The notes under the pieces: generated by a model
The model's input: only the letters and a program-made list of their open reading frames with translations
What the model was told of the DNA's origin: nothing
Databases searched by the model: none
Part shown: positions 17,590-25,623 of the stretch, piece after piece
How the letters are laid out: each line of letters starts with the position of its first letter
Numbering within the stretch: the first letter of the stretch is position 1
Translations under genes and position numbers: made by a program
From: JASSUD01 sp031963045
Lineage (GTDB): Bacteria; Pseudomonadota; Gammaproteobacteria; Burkholderiales; Burkholderiaceae
NCBI GenBank assembly: GCA_031963045.1
Contig: JASSUK010000045.1
Location: 1 to 64,000, forward strand
DNA length: 64,000 nucleotides
Reading direction: 5' to 3'

Positions 17590-18621
17590 ATGACCTTTAT
17601 TTCAAACGACAGACTTGATTTGCCTCTTGCTCGACACACCTTACTGGATTTGCAGCAACGTATTGTGTCGTCTTTAGAGGCGTTGGACGGAACTACTTTT
17701 ATCCAAAATACATGGAAAAAAGAGCCTAGCCAAGCTGATGCGCAATCAACAAGCCATCCCTCTTTGTCGGGAGAGGGAGTTACCTGTGTGATCGAGGGCG
17801 GTAAGCTATTTGAGCGTGGAGTAGTGGGCTTCTCGCACGTGCAAGGTGCCTCTTTGCCCAATGCGGCAACCGTTGAACGTAGCCATCTGAAAGGCTCTCG
17901 CTTCGAAGCATTGGGGGTTTCACTAGTTTTGCACCCTGAAAACCCTTACTGTCCCACCGTGCATATGAATGTGCGTGTATTGGTGGCCTATCCAAAAATA
18001 GCAGAGCCTGAACAGCAGACTTCTTCTTCTATTCAGTCAGTGGATGGGCAAACAGACCAATCCGTCGCTCCTATTTTTTGGTTTGGAGGGGGGATGGATC
18101 TCACCCCTTATTATGGCTTTACGGAAGATGCCAAGGCATTTCATCAAGCCTGTAAAGAAGCGCTCACGCCCTTCGGAGCAGATTGGTATGCGCGCTCGAA
18201 ACAGGCATGTGATGCGTATTTCTTCCTGAAGCATCGCCAAGAACCCCGTGGCATTGGAGGCATTTTCTATGATGATGTATCTGAGCTAGGCTTTGGGGGC
18301 GGGATAGACATGACAAAAAGGGTAGGGGAGGCATTTTTACAAGCTTACCCCGAGATCGTGCAAAGACGCCGCTCTACGCCTTTTGGGCAACGTGAGCGCG
18401 CTTTTCAAGCATATCGTCGAGGCCGATATGTGGAATTTAACCTGGCTTTGGATCGTGGTACTTTGTTTGGTTTACAAAGCGGAGGGCGTACAGAATCGAT
18501 ACTAATGTCTTTGCCTCCCATGGCCACTTGGCGCTATGACTGGAAGCCAGAGCCCGATTCTGCTGAAGCCAAGCTTTATACGGATTATCTAGTCCCTCGT
18601 GATTGGTTGCAGGCATCTTGA
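17590..18621 (+). CDS. hemF: Oxygen-dependent coproporphyrinogen-III oxidase
   Basis: HemF oxidatively decarboxylates coproporphyrinogen III to protoporphyrinogen IX with O2, in heme synthesis. Conserved parts are FERGVVGFSHVQGASLPNAA, FWFGGGMDLTPYYGF and GIGGIFYDDVSELGFGGG. The C-terminus has the FNLALDRGTLFGLQSGGRTE block. At 343 aa it is about 40 residues longer than E. coli HemF, owing to two inserts: one near residue 45 (EPSQADAQSTSHPSLSGEG) and one near 140 (PEQQTSSSIQSVDGQTDQSV). The ATG at 17590 is the first in frame. The stop overlaps the likely nadD start. Confidence 0.95.
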   Translation: MTFISNDRLDLPLARHTLLDLQQRIVSSLEALDGTTFIQNTWKKEPSQADAQSTSHPSLSGEGVTCVIEGGKLFERGVVGFSHVQGASLPNAATVERSHLKGSRFEALGVSLVLHPENPYCPTVHMNVRVLVAYPKIAEPEQQTSSSIQSVDGQTDQSVAPIFWFGGGMDLTPYYGFTEDAKAFHQACKEALTPFGADWYARSKQACDAYFFLKHRQEPRGIGGIFYDDVSELGFGGGIDMTKRVGEAFLQAYPEIVQRRRSTPFGQRERAFQAYRRGRYVEFNLALDRGTLFGLQSGGRTESILMSLPPMATWRYDWKPEPDSAEAKLYTDYLVPRDWLQAS

Positions 18622-19406
18622 TTCTGCTCAAAGAGCGTATTGGCATTTTGGGGGGCACGTTCGATCCCATACACAATGGGCATATAGCGATAGCACTGCG
18701 CTTTATAGCCTGTTTGAATCTGACAGAGCTTGTTTTATTACCCGCTGGACAGCCTTGGCAAAAAATCGGAGTATCGGCTGCCTTCCATCGATTGGCAATG
18801 ACAGAGCTCGCAGCTAAGGAATTGGAATTACGAATCAAGTCGCAAAACATACCTAAAGAAAAACGCACCACCGTGCGTGTCGCAAAAGATGAACTCGAGC
18901 GACCAGGCCCTAGCTATATGGCGGATACATTAGCCGCTTGGCGTGCGCAGATAGGATCACAATCTTCACTGACCTTGATTATTGGGGACGATCAGTTAGC
19001 ACATCTTGAGAGCTGGCATAAGTGGCAGCAGCTTTTTGATTATGCGCATATTGGCGTGGCACATCGCGCGGGTTATAGGAAAATAGATATTCAGGATGAA
19101 TCGCGCTTAGAAATATCTATAAAAAGCCCTATACTCGAGCCTACAGGGAACGCTACCCTACCTAAAACACTAACTCAAGCGCTCTTGCCTCGCAGGGCCG
19201 ATGCAACCGATATTCAAATGCACTCAAAAGGCTTGATATATTGGGACGCTCTAAAAATGCCCGCGCTCTCTTCCACACAACTTCGCCAGGTGATTACAAA
19301 TAACGTCTCTCTAAAACATCTTGAAGGCGTGCCGAACGCAGTTGCACAGTATATTTTTGAACATCACCTCTACCAGACGGATCCTTATGGATATTCTCAC
19401 ACTTGA
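18618..19406 (+). CDS. nadD: Nicotinate-nucleotide adenylyltransferase
   Basis: NadD adenylates nicotinate mononucleotide, the step after NadC. The nucleotidyltransferase core is RIGILGGTFDPIHNGHIAIA (with the HxGH motif), IIGDDQLAHLESWHKW, and LSSTQLRQVI, equivalent to the SSTxIR motif. A central insert is present (about residues 65-95 and 150-195), making the protein about 262 aa against roughly 215 in E. coli. No ATG is available; TTG at 18618 overlaps the hemF stop (TTGA), and TTG at 18603 is the alternative. It overlaps rsfS by 20 bp, so hemF-nadD-rsfS look coupled. Confidence 0.92.
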   Translation: MILLKERIGILGGTFDPIHNGHIAIALRFIACLNLTELVLLPAGQPWQKIGVSAAFHRLAMTELAAKELELRIKSQNIPKEKRTTVRVAKDELERPGPSYMADTLAAWRAQIGSQSSLTLIIGDDQLAHLESWHKWQQLFDYAHIGVAHRAGYRKIDIQDESRLEISIKSPILEPTGNATLPKTLTQALLPRRADATDIQMHSKGLIYWDALKMPALSSTQLRQVITNNVSLKHLEGVPNAVAQYIFEHHLYQTDPYGYSHT

Positions 19407-19734
19407 AAACGCTATTCTCGATGGGCTCGAATCAGTCAAGGCCCAAGATATTGAAATCTTTGATACCAGGACCCTTACCAAATTATTCGATCGCGTCATT
19501 ATTGCCAGCGGCACCTCCAACCGGCAAACCAGAGCGTTAGCTTCTAGTGTGCGTGAAAAGGTAAAAGAAGCGGGAGGAGAGATTGTAGGTACAGAAGGTG
19601 AAGACCAGGGAGAGTGGATTCTTGTCGATTGTTGCGATGCCATTGTGCATATCTTGCAACCCTCGATGCGCGAATACTACAGACTCGAAGAAATCTGGGG
19701 CGCCATACCCGTTCAAATTAAAAACGCTAAGTAA
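19387..19734 (+). CDS. rsfS: Ribosomal silencing factor RsfS
   Basis: RsfS (Iojap family) binds ribosomal protein uL14 and blocks subunit joining in starved cells. The 115-aa protein has the typical core: KAQDIEIFDTRTLTKLFD, VIIASGTSNRQTRALASSV, and EWILVDCCDAIVHILQPSMR followed by YYRLEEIWG. The ATG at 19387 lies inside nadD. In Burkholderia rlmH follows; here it is missing and a repeat begins instead, with the stop TAA (19732-19734) lying in its first bases. Confidence 0.95.
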   Translation: MDILTLENAILDGLESVKAQDIEIFDTRTLTKLFDRVIIASGTSNRQTRALASSVREKVKEAGGEIVGTEGEDQGEWILVDCCDAIVHILQPSMREYYRLEEIWGAIPVQIKNAK

Positions 19735-19855
19735 GTTGGTGGTGGGCAACGTTCCCCAACATGCAAGCCACTGCGTCCTTGATAGCCAGCTTACAAACTC
19801 TTATATGGTAGGCCAGCTGTATGCATGTTGGGGTTCGTGCTTAACCCCAACCTAC
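19731..19855. repeat. Dispersed intergenic repeat, inverted pair (cluster 6)
   Basis: The units are 19731-19764 (GTAAGTTGGTGGTGGGC, AACGTTCCCCAACATGC) and inverted 19823-19855 (GCATGTTGGGGTTCG, TGCTTAACCCCAACCTAC). The tail at 19866-19901 (GATACAAGCGTAGTAATCGG) recurs at 62039-62075 after another unit, so the repeat has a second kind of flank. No gene is seen in the remaining gap to 20004. Confidence 0.9.
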
Positions 19856-20004
19856 ACATATTGCCAAGATACAAGCGTAGTAATCGGCCTTTGTCCGCAA
19901 GGAAACAGCTTCCCCTAAACAAGCAGAGCGCTCAGAATAGCTTACAAAACGTGGTGCTTGACGGCCGCTTTTGCAAAGCATTTGAGCCAAAGCTTGCCTT
20001 TTTT

Positions 20005-20733
20005 CTACGCTATTAGCTCCCCCTCAACAACTGATGCGGGTTGTTGTATCTCCTTCAACTGTAGTTTTACCTTGTCCAAAGCATCATACCGGTTATTTTT
20101 TAGGTGAAAAAAGCGGTAATTCAATTGGTCTTGCTTCTGTTTAATTTTTTGTTCCAAGCATTCGCGTTCCTTGGTAACGTTTTGGTCCAAGAGCTGCTGC
20201 TCTCCTTTAAAGCAAGTTTCCACATATCGAAGGCTGTGAATCAAACGATGTTGTTGGCGAAGCAACTCACTTTCACTGGGGGCCAACATTTTTAACGGAT
20301 CGAGCAGGATAGCTGCTCCACAGAGTATTGTGCTAACGACAGCCACAAGTAAAGGAAGAGGGATGCAAGCCACTGACATCCCAGAAGCAGCTAAGAAACA
20401 GCATACACCCAGCGAAGGTATACCTGCAGACATGGCAAGTAAAAGAGGAACTTCCTCTCTAACGAAAGATTTCATTGACTCAAGTAATTTCTCCCCCCAC
20501 GTTTCATTGCGCAGAGTGGTCCTTTCAGCTTCTGTTAGATCCGTGCTTAATGATGGACCATTAAAAAGTTCTTCTGAAGAGTAAGTAGGAGTTCTTTCTG
20601 GTTGAGATGTGACTTGGGCAGAGTCAGCAGTAACCCTGCTATGGTGGGTAGAGGGCAGCAGGTAGAGCGGTGAAAACTCGGTAGGCGCTGTAGGCACTAA
20701 AGGGCTGCGTTTTAGCATTGCTTGAATGGGCAT
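20005..20733 (-). CDS. Hypothetical protein with two membrane segments and C-terminal coiled coil
   Basis: I do not recognise this 242-aa protein. The first 85 residues are Ser/Thr/Pro-rich and probably disordered. Residues about 95-150 hold two hydrophobic stretches (VPLLLAMSAGIPSLGVCCFL and ACIPLPLLVAVVSTILCGAA). Residues 155-235 are charged and heptad-like (for example QQLLDQNVTKERECLEQKIK), suggesting a coiled coil. The start is sound: GAGGA lies 5 bases before the ATG on the minus strand. It lies next to a transposase remnant, apart from any operon. The layout resembles membrane-inserted secreted proteins of intracellular bacteria, but no family is identified, so a host role is only a possibility. 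Confidence 0.6.
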   Translation of the reverse strand: MPIQAMLKRSPLVPTAPTEFSPLYLLPSTHHSRVTADSAQVTSQPERTPTYSSEELFNGPSLSTDLTEAERTTLRNETWGEKLLESMKSFVREEVPLLLAMSAGIPSLGVCCFLAASGMSVACIPLPLLVAVVSTILCGAAILLDPLKMLAPSESELLRQQHRLIHSLRYVETCFKGEQQLLDQNVTKERECLEQKIKQKQDQLNYRFFHLKNNRYDALDKVKLQLKEIQQPASVVEGELIA

Positions 20734-20806
20734 ATTTTCCTCATGATAAAAGTATTCTTATAGAACTTGCTTTTACTTTAGCGGGCTATGCTAAAAAAAA
20801 ATAGGC

Positions 20807-20990
20807 GTGCAGCACTTTTGTCTGAAAAAAATACCAGATAAATATTATATTCTTTTGATCGGGCGTATCCTACGCCAGCGCTCTCTCATCGAAACGGTTT
20901 TTGATCAGCTTAAAAAGCTTTGTCAAACCGAGTATTCACGCCACTACGCCGCGGCCAACTTTGTCGCCAATCTCATTTGTCTAAAAGCAG
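20807..20990 (+). pseudogene. IS982-like transposase remnant (C-terminal fragment)
   Basis: The frame encodes LIGRILRQRSLIETVFDQLK, then KLCQTEYSRHYAAANFVANL and ICLKA. This matches the C-terminal end of IS982-type DDE transposases, where an Arg-rich IETVxDQLK helix is followed by a HSRHRSxxNFxVNL block. Only about 60 residues remain, no catalytic DDE acids lie upstream, and no terminal repeats are obvious. The same reading frame then runs antisense through the neighbouring Rid gene, which is chance. Confidence 0.75.
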
Positions 20991-20994
20991 ATTT

Positions 20995-21450
20995 TTACTC
21001 CACCTCGGCAATCAACTCTATTTCAACGCATGCGCCTAGTGGTAATTGGGCGACACCGAAAGCTGAGCGTGCATGTTTGCCTTTTTCTCCGAAAACTTCC
21101 ACTAGTAATTCAGAAGCGCCATTGGTAACTAAATGCTGCTCTGTGTAGTGGGAGGTGGAGTTTATGAGGCTCATTACTTTCACAATACGTTTGACGCGGT
21201 TTAGGTCTGTGGTGTGTGCATGCAGAGTAGCCAGCATATCTATAGCTACGGCGCGGGCAGCAGCCTGGCCGGTTTGTGTATTGATAGTACTGCCTAATTG
21301 ACCTACCCAGACTGCATTTTCTTTTTTGGCAATATGGCCAGATAGGTAAACGAGGTTACCGCTTTGTGCGCTCATGACATAGGCTGCAGCAGGGGCGCAG
21401 GGAGTAGGTAGGGTGATGCCCAATTTTTTTAAATTGTCGTAGACCGACAT
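20995..21450 (-). CDS. RidA/YjgF-family protein
   Basis: This 151-aa protein belongs to the Rid (YjgF/UK114) family, whose best known members hydrolyse reactive enamine/imine intermediates. It shows LPTPCAPAAAYVMSAQSGNL, VYLSGHIAKK, then GQAAARAVAIDMLATLHAHT, the LNRVKRIVKVMSLIN strand, and HARSAFGVAQLPLGACVEIE. The C-terminal Arg in HARSA and the Glu in VEIE match the active-site positions of RidA. It is longer than classic RidA, in keeping with the YER057c/UK114-like subgroup. ATG 21450 is chosen because GGAG lies 9 bases upstream; an earlier ATG (21477) has no such site. The substrate is unknown. Confidence 0.88.
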   Translation of the reverse strand: MSVYDNLKKLGITLPTPCAPAAAYVMSAQSGNLVYLSGHIAKKENAVWVGQLGSTINTQTGQAAARAVAIDMLATLHAHTTDLNRVKRIVKVMSLINSTSHYTEQHLVTNGASELLVEVFGEKGKHARSAFGVAQLPLGACVEIELIAEVE

Positions 21451-21548
21451 AGGAAAGCTCCAAATAGGTGAATGCATGCTCTGGGTTGAAAGTGTATTTC
21501 TATCTTAAACATCTGATGTTACGCAGGTATTCAAAAAGACGATGGTAT

Positions 21549-21622
21549 GCATGTTGGGGTTCCTTCGTCACCACCAACCTACGCTTCAATATAGGTTGGT
21601 TGAGGTGCGAACCCCAACATGC
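21549..21622. repeat. Dispersed intergenic repeat, close inverted pair (cluster 7)
   Basis: The units are 21549-21582 (GCATGTTGGGGTTCC, TTCGTCACCACCAACCTAC) and 21592-21622 (TAGGTTGGTTGAGG, TGCGAACCCCAACATGC), only 9 bp apart, so the pair forms a tight hairpin. The flank GTTACGCAGGTATTCAAAAA (21519-21538) precedes it. It lies between convergent/tandem minus-strand genes ridA-like and rnfB. Confidence 0.92.
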
Positions 21623-21635
21623 ATACCACCGTCTT

Positions 21636-22355
21636 TTAATTTTTGCGCTCAACACGCTTGAGAATAGCTTGAAGTAGAGCTTGTTTATGTGTTGAAGGCG
21701 GCTGGGTTAAGGGCTGGGAGTGATTTGCAGCTGTATGAACGGGGTCGGGTGCGAATGTATCTGAAGCTGTACTTTGGTCACTTGGCAAAGTGGTGTTAGC
21801 TACTGCGCGCTCTGGTTTAAAAGGTTTTTGGGTGCGTTTTTGAAGGCGTTCGAGTCGTTCGGTGTGCTGTGCATAATGCAGGCGCGCGCGATTTGCTTCT
21901 TCAATAGACCAAGCGGCCCAGCCGGTTGCTGTGCCAGTGATGGGAAGTAGGCTAATACAATCTACAGGGCAGGGTGCTATGCATAAATCGCAGCCTGTGC
22001 AATCCGATGCGATAACAGTGTGCATGTGTTTGGGCGCACCTACAATGGCATCTACTGGGCAGGCTTGAATGCACAGTGTGCAACCTATGCAGCGTGTTTC
22101 ATCAATATGTGCTACAGGGCGAGGGCGTTCTACCCCTTGTTCTAAATTTAATGGAACAATGGGTCGATGGAGTGCCTTTGATAAACGCGCTATGCCTTCT
22201 TGTCCGCCTGGCGGGCATTGATTATGTTGAGCTTCTCCTGCCGCCATAGCCTGTGCATATGCGCGGCAGTTTGGATAGCCGCATTTAGTGCATTGTGTTT
22301 GTGGCAGTAGGTCTAAAAGCGTATTGGCTAGTGCTGTGGTGTCTTCGGGCGTCAC
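21636..22355 (-). CDS. rnfB: RnfB-like electron-transport ferredoxin (RsxB type)
   Basis: The 239-aa iron-sulphur protein starts with a Fer4_4-type motif (CTKCGYPNCRAYAQAM and a fourth Cys in QCPPGG), then two [4Fe-4S] ferredoxin motifs: CIGCTLCIQACPVDAI and CTGCDLCIAPCPVDCI. It lacks the N-terminal membrane segment of true RnfB; Burkholderia carries similar soluble RsxB-annotated genes. No other rnf genes are nearby, so its partner is unknown; DNA-repair or redox enzyme reduction is possible. It starts with GTG (22355), with AAGGG upstream. The last 80 residues are Arg/Thr/Pro-rich and variable. Confidence 0.85.
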   Translation of the reverse strand: MTPEDTTALANTLLDLLPQTQCTKCGYPNCRAYAQAMAAGEAQHNQCPPGGQEGIARLSKALHRPIVPLNLEQGVERPRPVAHIDETRCIGCTLCIQACPVDAIVGAPKHMHTVIASDCTGCDLCIAPCPVDCISLLPITGTATGWAAWSIEEANRARLHYAQHTERLERLQKRTQKPFKPERAVANTTLPSDQSTASDTFAPDPVHTAANHSQPLTQPPSTHKQALLQAILKRVERKN

Positions 22356-22394
22356 ACAAGGCCCTTACTAAAGAGAGGTTGTTCTGAATGAGCC

Positions 22395-22542
22395 TTAGGG
22401 CATGTCCTCAATTGCCCCAAAGGGCGCATCTTTGGGGTCGTGCGGTGCTCGGGATCCTCACTGTACAAAAGTACAGCTCCGGTCCCTGCGCTCCTGCTCC
22501 CCCAAATATGAACCCTTTGGGGCAATTGAGGACACGCCCTAA
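22395..22542. mobile_element. MITE-like element with 30-bp terminal inverted repeats
   Basis: The 148-bp element has arms TTAGGGCATGTCCTCAATTG then CCCCAAAGGG (22395-22424) and the inverse at 22513-22542, with one mismatch. The interior also pairs (CTGTAC/GTACAG around the centre), so the whole folds as a hairpin. It has no coding capacity. The flanking TTA/TAA bases fit IS5/ISL2-like target preferences, by inference. Solo ends of the same family occur at 30802, 40676 and, shorter, 62376. It lies in the rnfB-hslU gap. Confidence 0.8.
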
Positions 22543-22595
22543 GGGTAATGAAGAAGGGAGTAGATTCTTCTTTATTACCCTCAAGGCGTTTTTCT

Positions 22596-24089
22596 TTACA
22601 AAATATAACGTGAAAGATCTTCATTCTTGACGATCTCGGTCAGCTGACTGTCGACAAAGCTTGCATCAATGTTGACCAGCTGGTCAACATACTCATGCGT
22701 TGAGAACGAAATTTTTTCGAGTAACTTTTCCATCACGGTATATAAGCGTCGTGCACCGATGTTCTCTGTTTTTTCATTGACAGAAAAAGCAATCTCGGCG
22801 AGCCGTTTAATACCATCTGGGGGAAATGCTAGTTGAACGTTTTCAGTGGCAAGTAGCGCTTGGTACTGTTTAACTAAGCTCGCATCTGTACTCATGAGAA
22901 TCGATTCGAAATCTTCTATGGAAAGCGAATCGAGTTCCACTCGAATGGGGAAACGTCCTTGTAACTCAGGGATTAAATCACTGGGTTTGGCCAGATGAAA
23001 TGCGCCGCTGGCAATAAACAAGATATGGTCTGTTTTGATCATTCCATACTTGGTATTGACGGTGGTGCCTTCTACTAGGGGTAATAAATCACGTTGCACC
23101 CCTTGGCGTGAGATTTCCCCGCCGCTTCCACTGCCCCCATTGCGAGATGCAATTTTGTCGATTTCATCGAGAAAAACGATGCCATGCTGCTCAATGCTTT
23201 TGATGGCTTTTTCTTTCACATCCTCTTCATTGAGCATTTTCTCGGCTTCTTCATCAGCCAAGAGTCGGAGTGCTTCTTTAATTTTGACTTTGCGTTGCGA
23301 TTTGCGTTGACCGCCCATATTCGCAAACATGCTGCGAATTTGCTCCGTCATTTCTTCCATGCCTGGAGGGCCCATGATATTCATGGTGGCAGCGGGTGCA
23401 GCTAGGTCGAGCTTAATTTCTTTGTCATCTAACTCGCCATTGCGAAGGCGCTCACGGAAAGTTTGTCGAGTGATTCCTTCTTGCTCATTCGACGTATCGT
23501 TTTCATTGCGCGTTTCAGTATCTTCTTCCTCTGCAGTAGAAGTATTGCCTGTGTTTTCTTCATCTGAAGCGCTGCGTTCTCCTTCAGTCAGGAGTTTCAG
23601 AAGATCAAACTTACCGTTTCTGCGGCTTTTACCTTTGGTGCGAGGCAGTGGGATCAATATGTCTAAAACACGCTCTTCTGCGCGTTTTTCAGCTTGCACA
23701 CGAACTTTCACCATCTCGGATTCGCGCGTTTCTTTAATCGCGATTTCAGCTAGGTCGCGAATAATGCTATCTACATCTCGGCCCACATATCCGACTTCGG
23801 TAAATTTGGTCGCCTCGATTTTAATAAAAGGAGCATTGGCTAGTTTTGCCAAGCGCCGGGCAATTTCCGTTTTACCTACACCGGTTGGTCCAATCATCAA
23901 TATATTTTTGGGCGTAATTTCTTGGCGCAGGGGCTCAGCCACCTGCTGGCGGCGCCAGCGGTTGCGCAGGGCAACAGCAACAGCGCGCTTTGCCTTGGTC
24001 TGGCCGATGATGTGCTGATTGAGTCTTGAAACAATTTCTTCGGGAGTAGGGGTTACAGAGGGCAAAGCAGAGGTGTCGGTAGAGCTCAT
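22596..24089 (-). CDS. hslU: ATP-dependent protease ATPase subunit HslU
   Basis: HslU unfolds substrates for the HslV protease. The 497-aa protein has Walker A (GPTGVGKTEIARRLAK), Walker B (GIVFLDEIDKIA), the sensor/arginine region ELQGRFPIRVEL, and the conserved C-terminal tail EDLSRYIL that docks into HslV. It is about 50 residues longer than E. coli HslU because the I-domain has an acidic, low-complexity insert near residues 170-215 (rich in Glu, Asp, Asn, Thr). The ATG at 24089 lies 2 bp after the hslV stop, so hslVU is an operon. Confidence 0.96.
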   Translation of the reverse strand: MSSTDTSALPSVTPTPEEIVSRLNQHIIGQTKAKRAVAVALRNRWRRQQVAEPLRQEITPKNILMIGPTGVGKTEIARRLAKLANAPFIKIEATKFTEVGYVGRDVDSIIRDLAEIAIKETRESEMVKVRVQAEKRAEERVLDILIPLPRTKGKSRRNGKFDLLKLLTEGERSASDEENTGNTSTAEEEDTETRNENDTSNEQEGITRQTFRERLRNGELDDKEIKLDLAAPAATMNIMGPPGMEEMTEQIRSMFANMGGQRKSQRKVKIKEALRLLADEEAEKMLNEEDVKEKAIKSIEQHGIVFLDEIDKIASRNGGSGSGGEISRQGVQRDLLPLVEGTTVNTKYGMIKTDHILFIASGAFHLAKPSDLIPELQGRFPIRVELDSLSIEDFESILMSTDASLVKQYQALLATENVQLAFPPDGIKRLAEIAFSVNEKTENIGARRLYTVMEKLLEKISFSTHEYVDQLVNIDASFVDSQLTEIVKNEDLSRYIL

Positions 24090-24091
24090 GG

Positions 24092-24634
24092 TTATTCTTT
24101 GTCGAGCGTTTCGATGATGAGGTTATGATTGGTATAAATGCAGAGATCGCCTGCGATATTCAAGGACTTTTCAACGATCTCTTTAGGGGTAAGCGTGGTG
24201 TTTTGTAAGAGTGCTAACGCTGCAGATTGCGCATACGATCCTCCTGAACCGATGGCACAAACGCCGGTCTCAGGATCCAAGACATCGCCATTACCCGTTA
24301 AAACCAACATGGCGTCTACATTTGCCACAATTAGCATGGCCTCGAGGCGGCGCAAAATGCGATCTGTGCGCCAGTCTTTAGCTAGTTCAACCGCTGAGCG
24401 CATGAGGTTGCCGCCATGCTTTTCCAATTTGGATTCAAATCGGTCTAGTAATGAAAAGGCATCTGCTGTGGCGCCTGCAAAGCCTACTATCACTTTATCG
24501 TTATAAATGCGCCGGACTTTTTTACCCGTGCTTTTCATGACGATATTGCCAAGGGTCACTTGACCATCTCCGCCTAGCGCAACTTGATTGCCACGCCGAA
24601 CACACACAATGGTTGTGCCGTGATACTGCTCCAT
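24092..24634 (-). CDS. hslV: ATP-dependent protease subunit HslV
   Basis: HslV is the threonine peptidase of the HslVU machine. The 180-aa protein begins MEQYHGTTIVCVRRGNQVAL. The catalytic N-terminal Thr should be Thr7 after removal of MEQYHG, the arrangement seen in other betaproteobacteria. IGSGGSYAQSAALAL and the GDGQVTLGN block are conserved. The longer frame to 24751 runs through the repeat and is rejected. hslU follows 2 bp later; dksA lies upstream beyond a repeat cluster, as in Burkholderia. Confidence 0.96.
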   Translation of the reverse strand: MEQYHGTTIVCVRRGNQVALGGDGQVTLGNIVMKSTGKKVRRIYNDKVIVGFAGATADAFSLLDRFESKLEKHGGNLMRSAVELAKDWRTDRILRRLEAMLIVANVDAMLVLTGNGDVLDPETGVCAIGSGGSYAQSAALALLQNTTLTPKEIVEKSLNIAGDLCIYTNHNLIIETLDKE

Positions 24635-24650
24635 GGGATTGTCCTTGTGT

Positions 24651-24848
24651 GTAGGTTGGGGTGAGGTACGAACCCCAACATGCGCACCACTGCCTTTTAA
24701 TAGGCCGGTTTTAGAAGGTCTTTGATCTGCGTGTTGGGGTTCGTGCCTCACCCCAACCTACCGTGCTAAAACCTGCATATGGGTATTAAAGCAATGGTTA
24801 CAAGTTAGTGGTATGCATGTTGGGGTTCGTACCTCACCCCAACCTACG
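24651..24848. repeat. Dispersed intergenic repeat, three units (cluster 8)
   Basis: The units are 24651-24683 (+), 24729-24762 (inverted) and 24815-24848 (inverted). All are close to the GTAGGTTGGGGTGAGG type. They fill almost the whole space between dksA and hslV. Any hslVU promoter must lie in or beside them, because the first unit is only 17 bp from the hslV start. Confidence 0.93.
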
Positions 24849-24860
24849 AAAAAGTTTGGA

Positions 24861-25280
24861 TTAATCTCCAAAGAGCTTTTGGCGCATCTCGCGGCGTTCT
24901 TGCGCTTCTAACGACAGAGTAGTGGTCGGGCGTGCAAGTAACCGGGGGATACCGATAGGCTCCCCTGTTTCTTGGCAATAACCGTATTCTCCGGATTCAA
25001 TATAGGAGATGGCTTTGCGCACTTTACTCAAAAGTTTACGCTCGCGATCACGGGTGCGCAGCTCGAGAGCCAGTTCTTCTTCGATAGTTGCACGATCTGC
25101 AGGGTCTGAGGCTACAACACTTTCGCGCAGGTTTTCTGTTGTTTGGCCTGCGTTATGCATGAGTTCAGACAGAATCTGTTCTAAGCGATGTTTGAAAAAG
25201 GCGAGCTGGTCTGCATTCATGTAGTCCTTCTCGCTCATTTGCGAAATATCCGCTTCGGTCAAAAGTCGTTTTTTGGTCAT
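24861..25280 (-). CDS. dksA: RNA polymerase-binding transcription factor DksA
   Basis: DksA binds the RNA polymerase secondary channel and, with ppGpp, adjusts rRNA and stress promoters. The protein (about 139 aa) shows MTKKRLLTEADISQMSEKDY, the coiled-coil tip SDPADRATIEEELALELRTR, and the zinc-finger region GEYGYCQETGEPIGIPRLLA. Only the first of the four zinc cysteines remains (C-x-x-T ...), which is usual for this betaproteobacterial type. ATG 25280 fits the conserved start; an ATG at 25307 would add nine residues. It sits upstream of hslVU on the same strand. Confidence 0.94.
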   Translation of the reverse strand: MTKKRLLTEADISQMSEKDYMNADQLAFFKHRLEQILSELMHNAGQTTENLRESVVASDPADRATIEEELALELRTRDRERKLLSKVRKAISYIESGEYGYCQETGEPIGIPRLLARPTTTLSLEAQERREMRQKLFGD

Positions 25281-25623
25281 TGATGAATGGTAGAAGGACG
25301 CTTGCATGGGCTCTAGAGTCCATGTTTTGCTAGGTAAAAAGATAGGCGCTACAGAGTGTGATGCGTACTATAAAAAGTTTTTTAAAACCTACAGTAGTGG
25401 CCCTTACAGTCAAATACCTACTAAAAATGGGACATATTGTACCTGTTGATATCCCCTCTCGCCTAAAGTTGTAGTGTGTTTGCACCGCTTTGGCATTGGG
25501 CCATATCAAATGCTTTAGTCGCTTCTCGATTACGGGCAGCATTAGAGCATCAAGTACTTCACCAGCGCAATGGGGGTCCCTTGTCCTGAATCGATAGAGC
25601 GTACCGAATAGTAGATCCAATCA
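25281..25623. other. dksA-xerC intergenic stretch with no supported gene
   Basis: This 340-bp stretch has a 96-codon minus-strand frame (25330-25620), but I recognise no family and it lacks a clear ribosome site. In Burkholderia other genes lie between dksA and xerC, so this may be decayed remains of them. No copy of the dispersed repeat is present here. Confidence 0.5.

Noticed and set aside
25330..25620. 96-codon minus-strand frame between dksA and xerC
   Set aside because: No recognised family and no ribosome site; perhaps decayed sequence.
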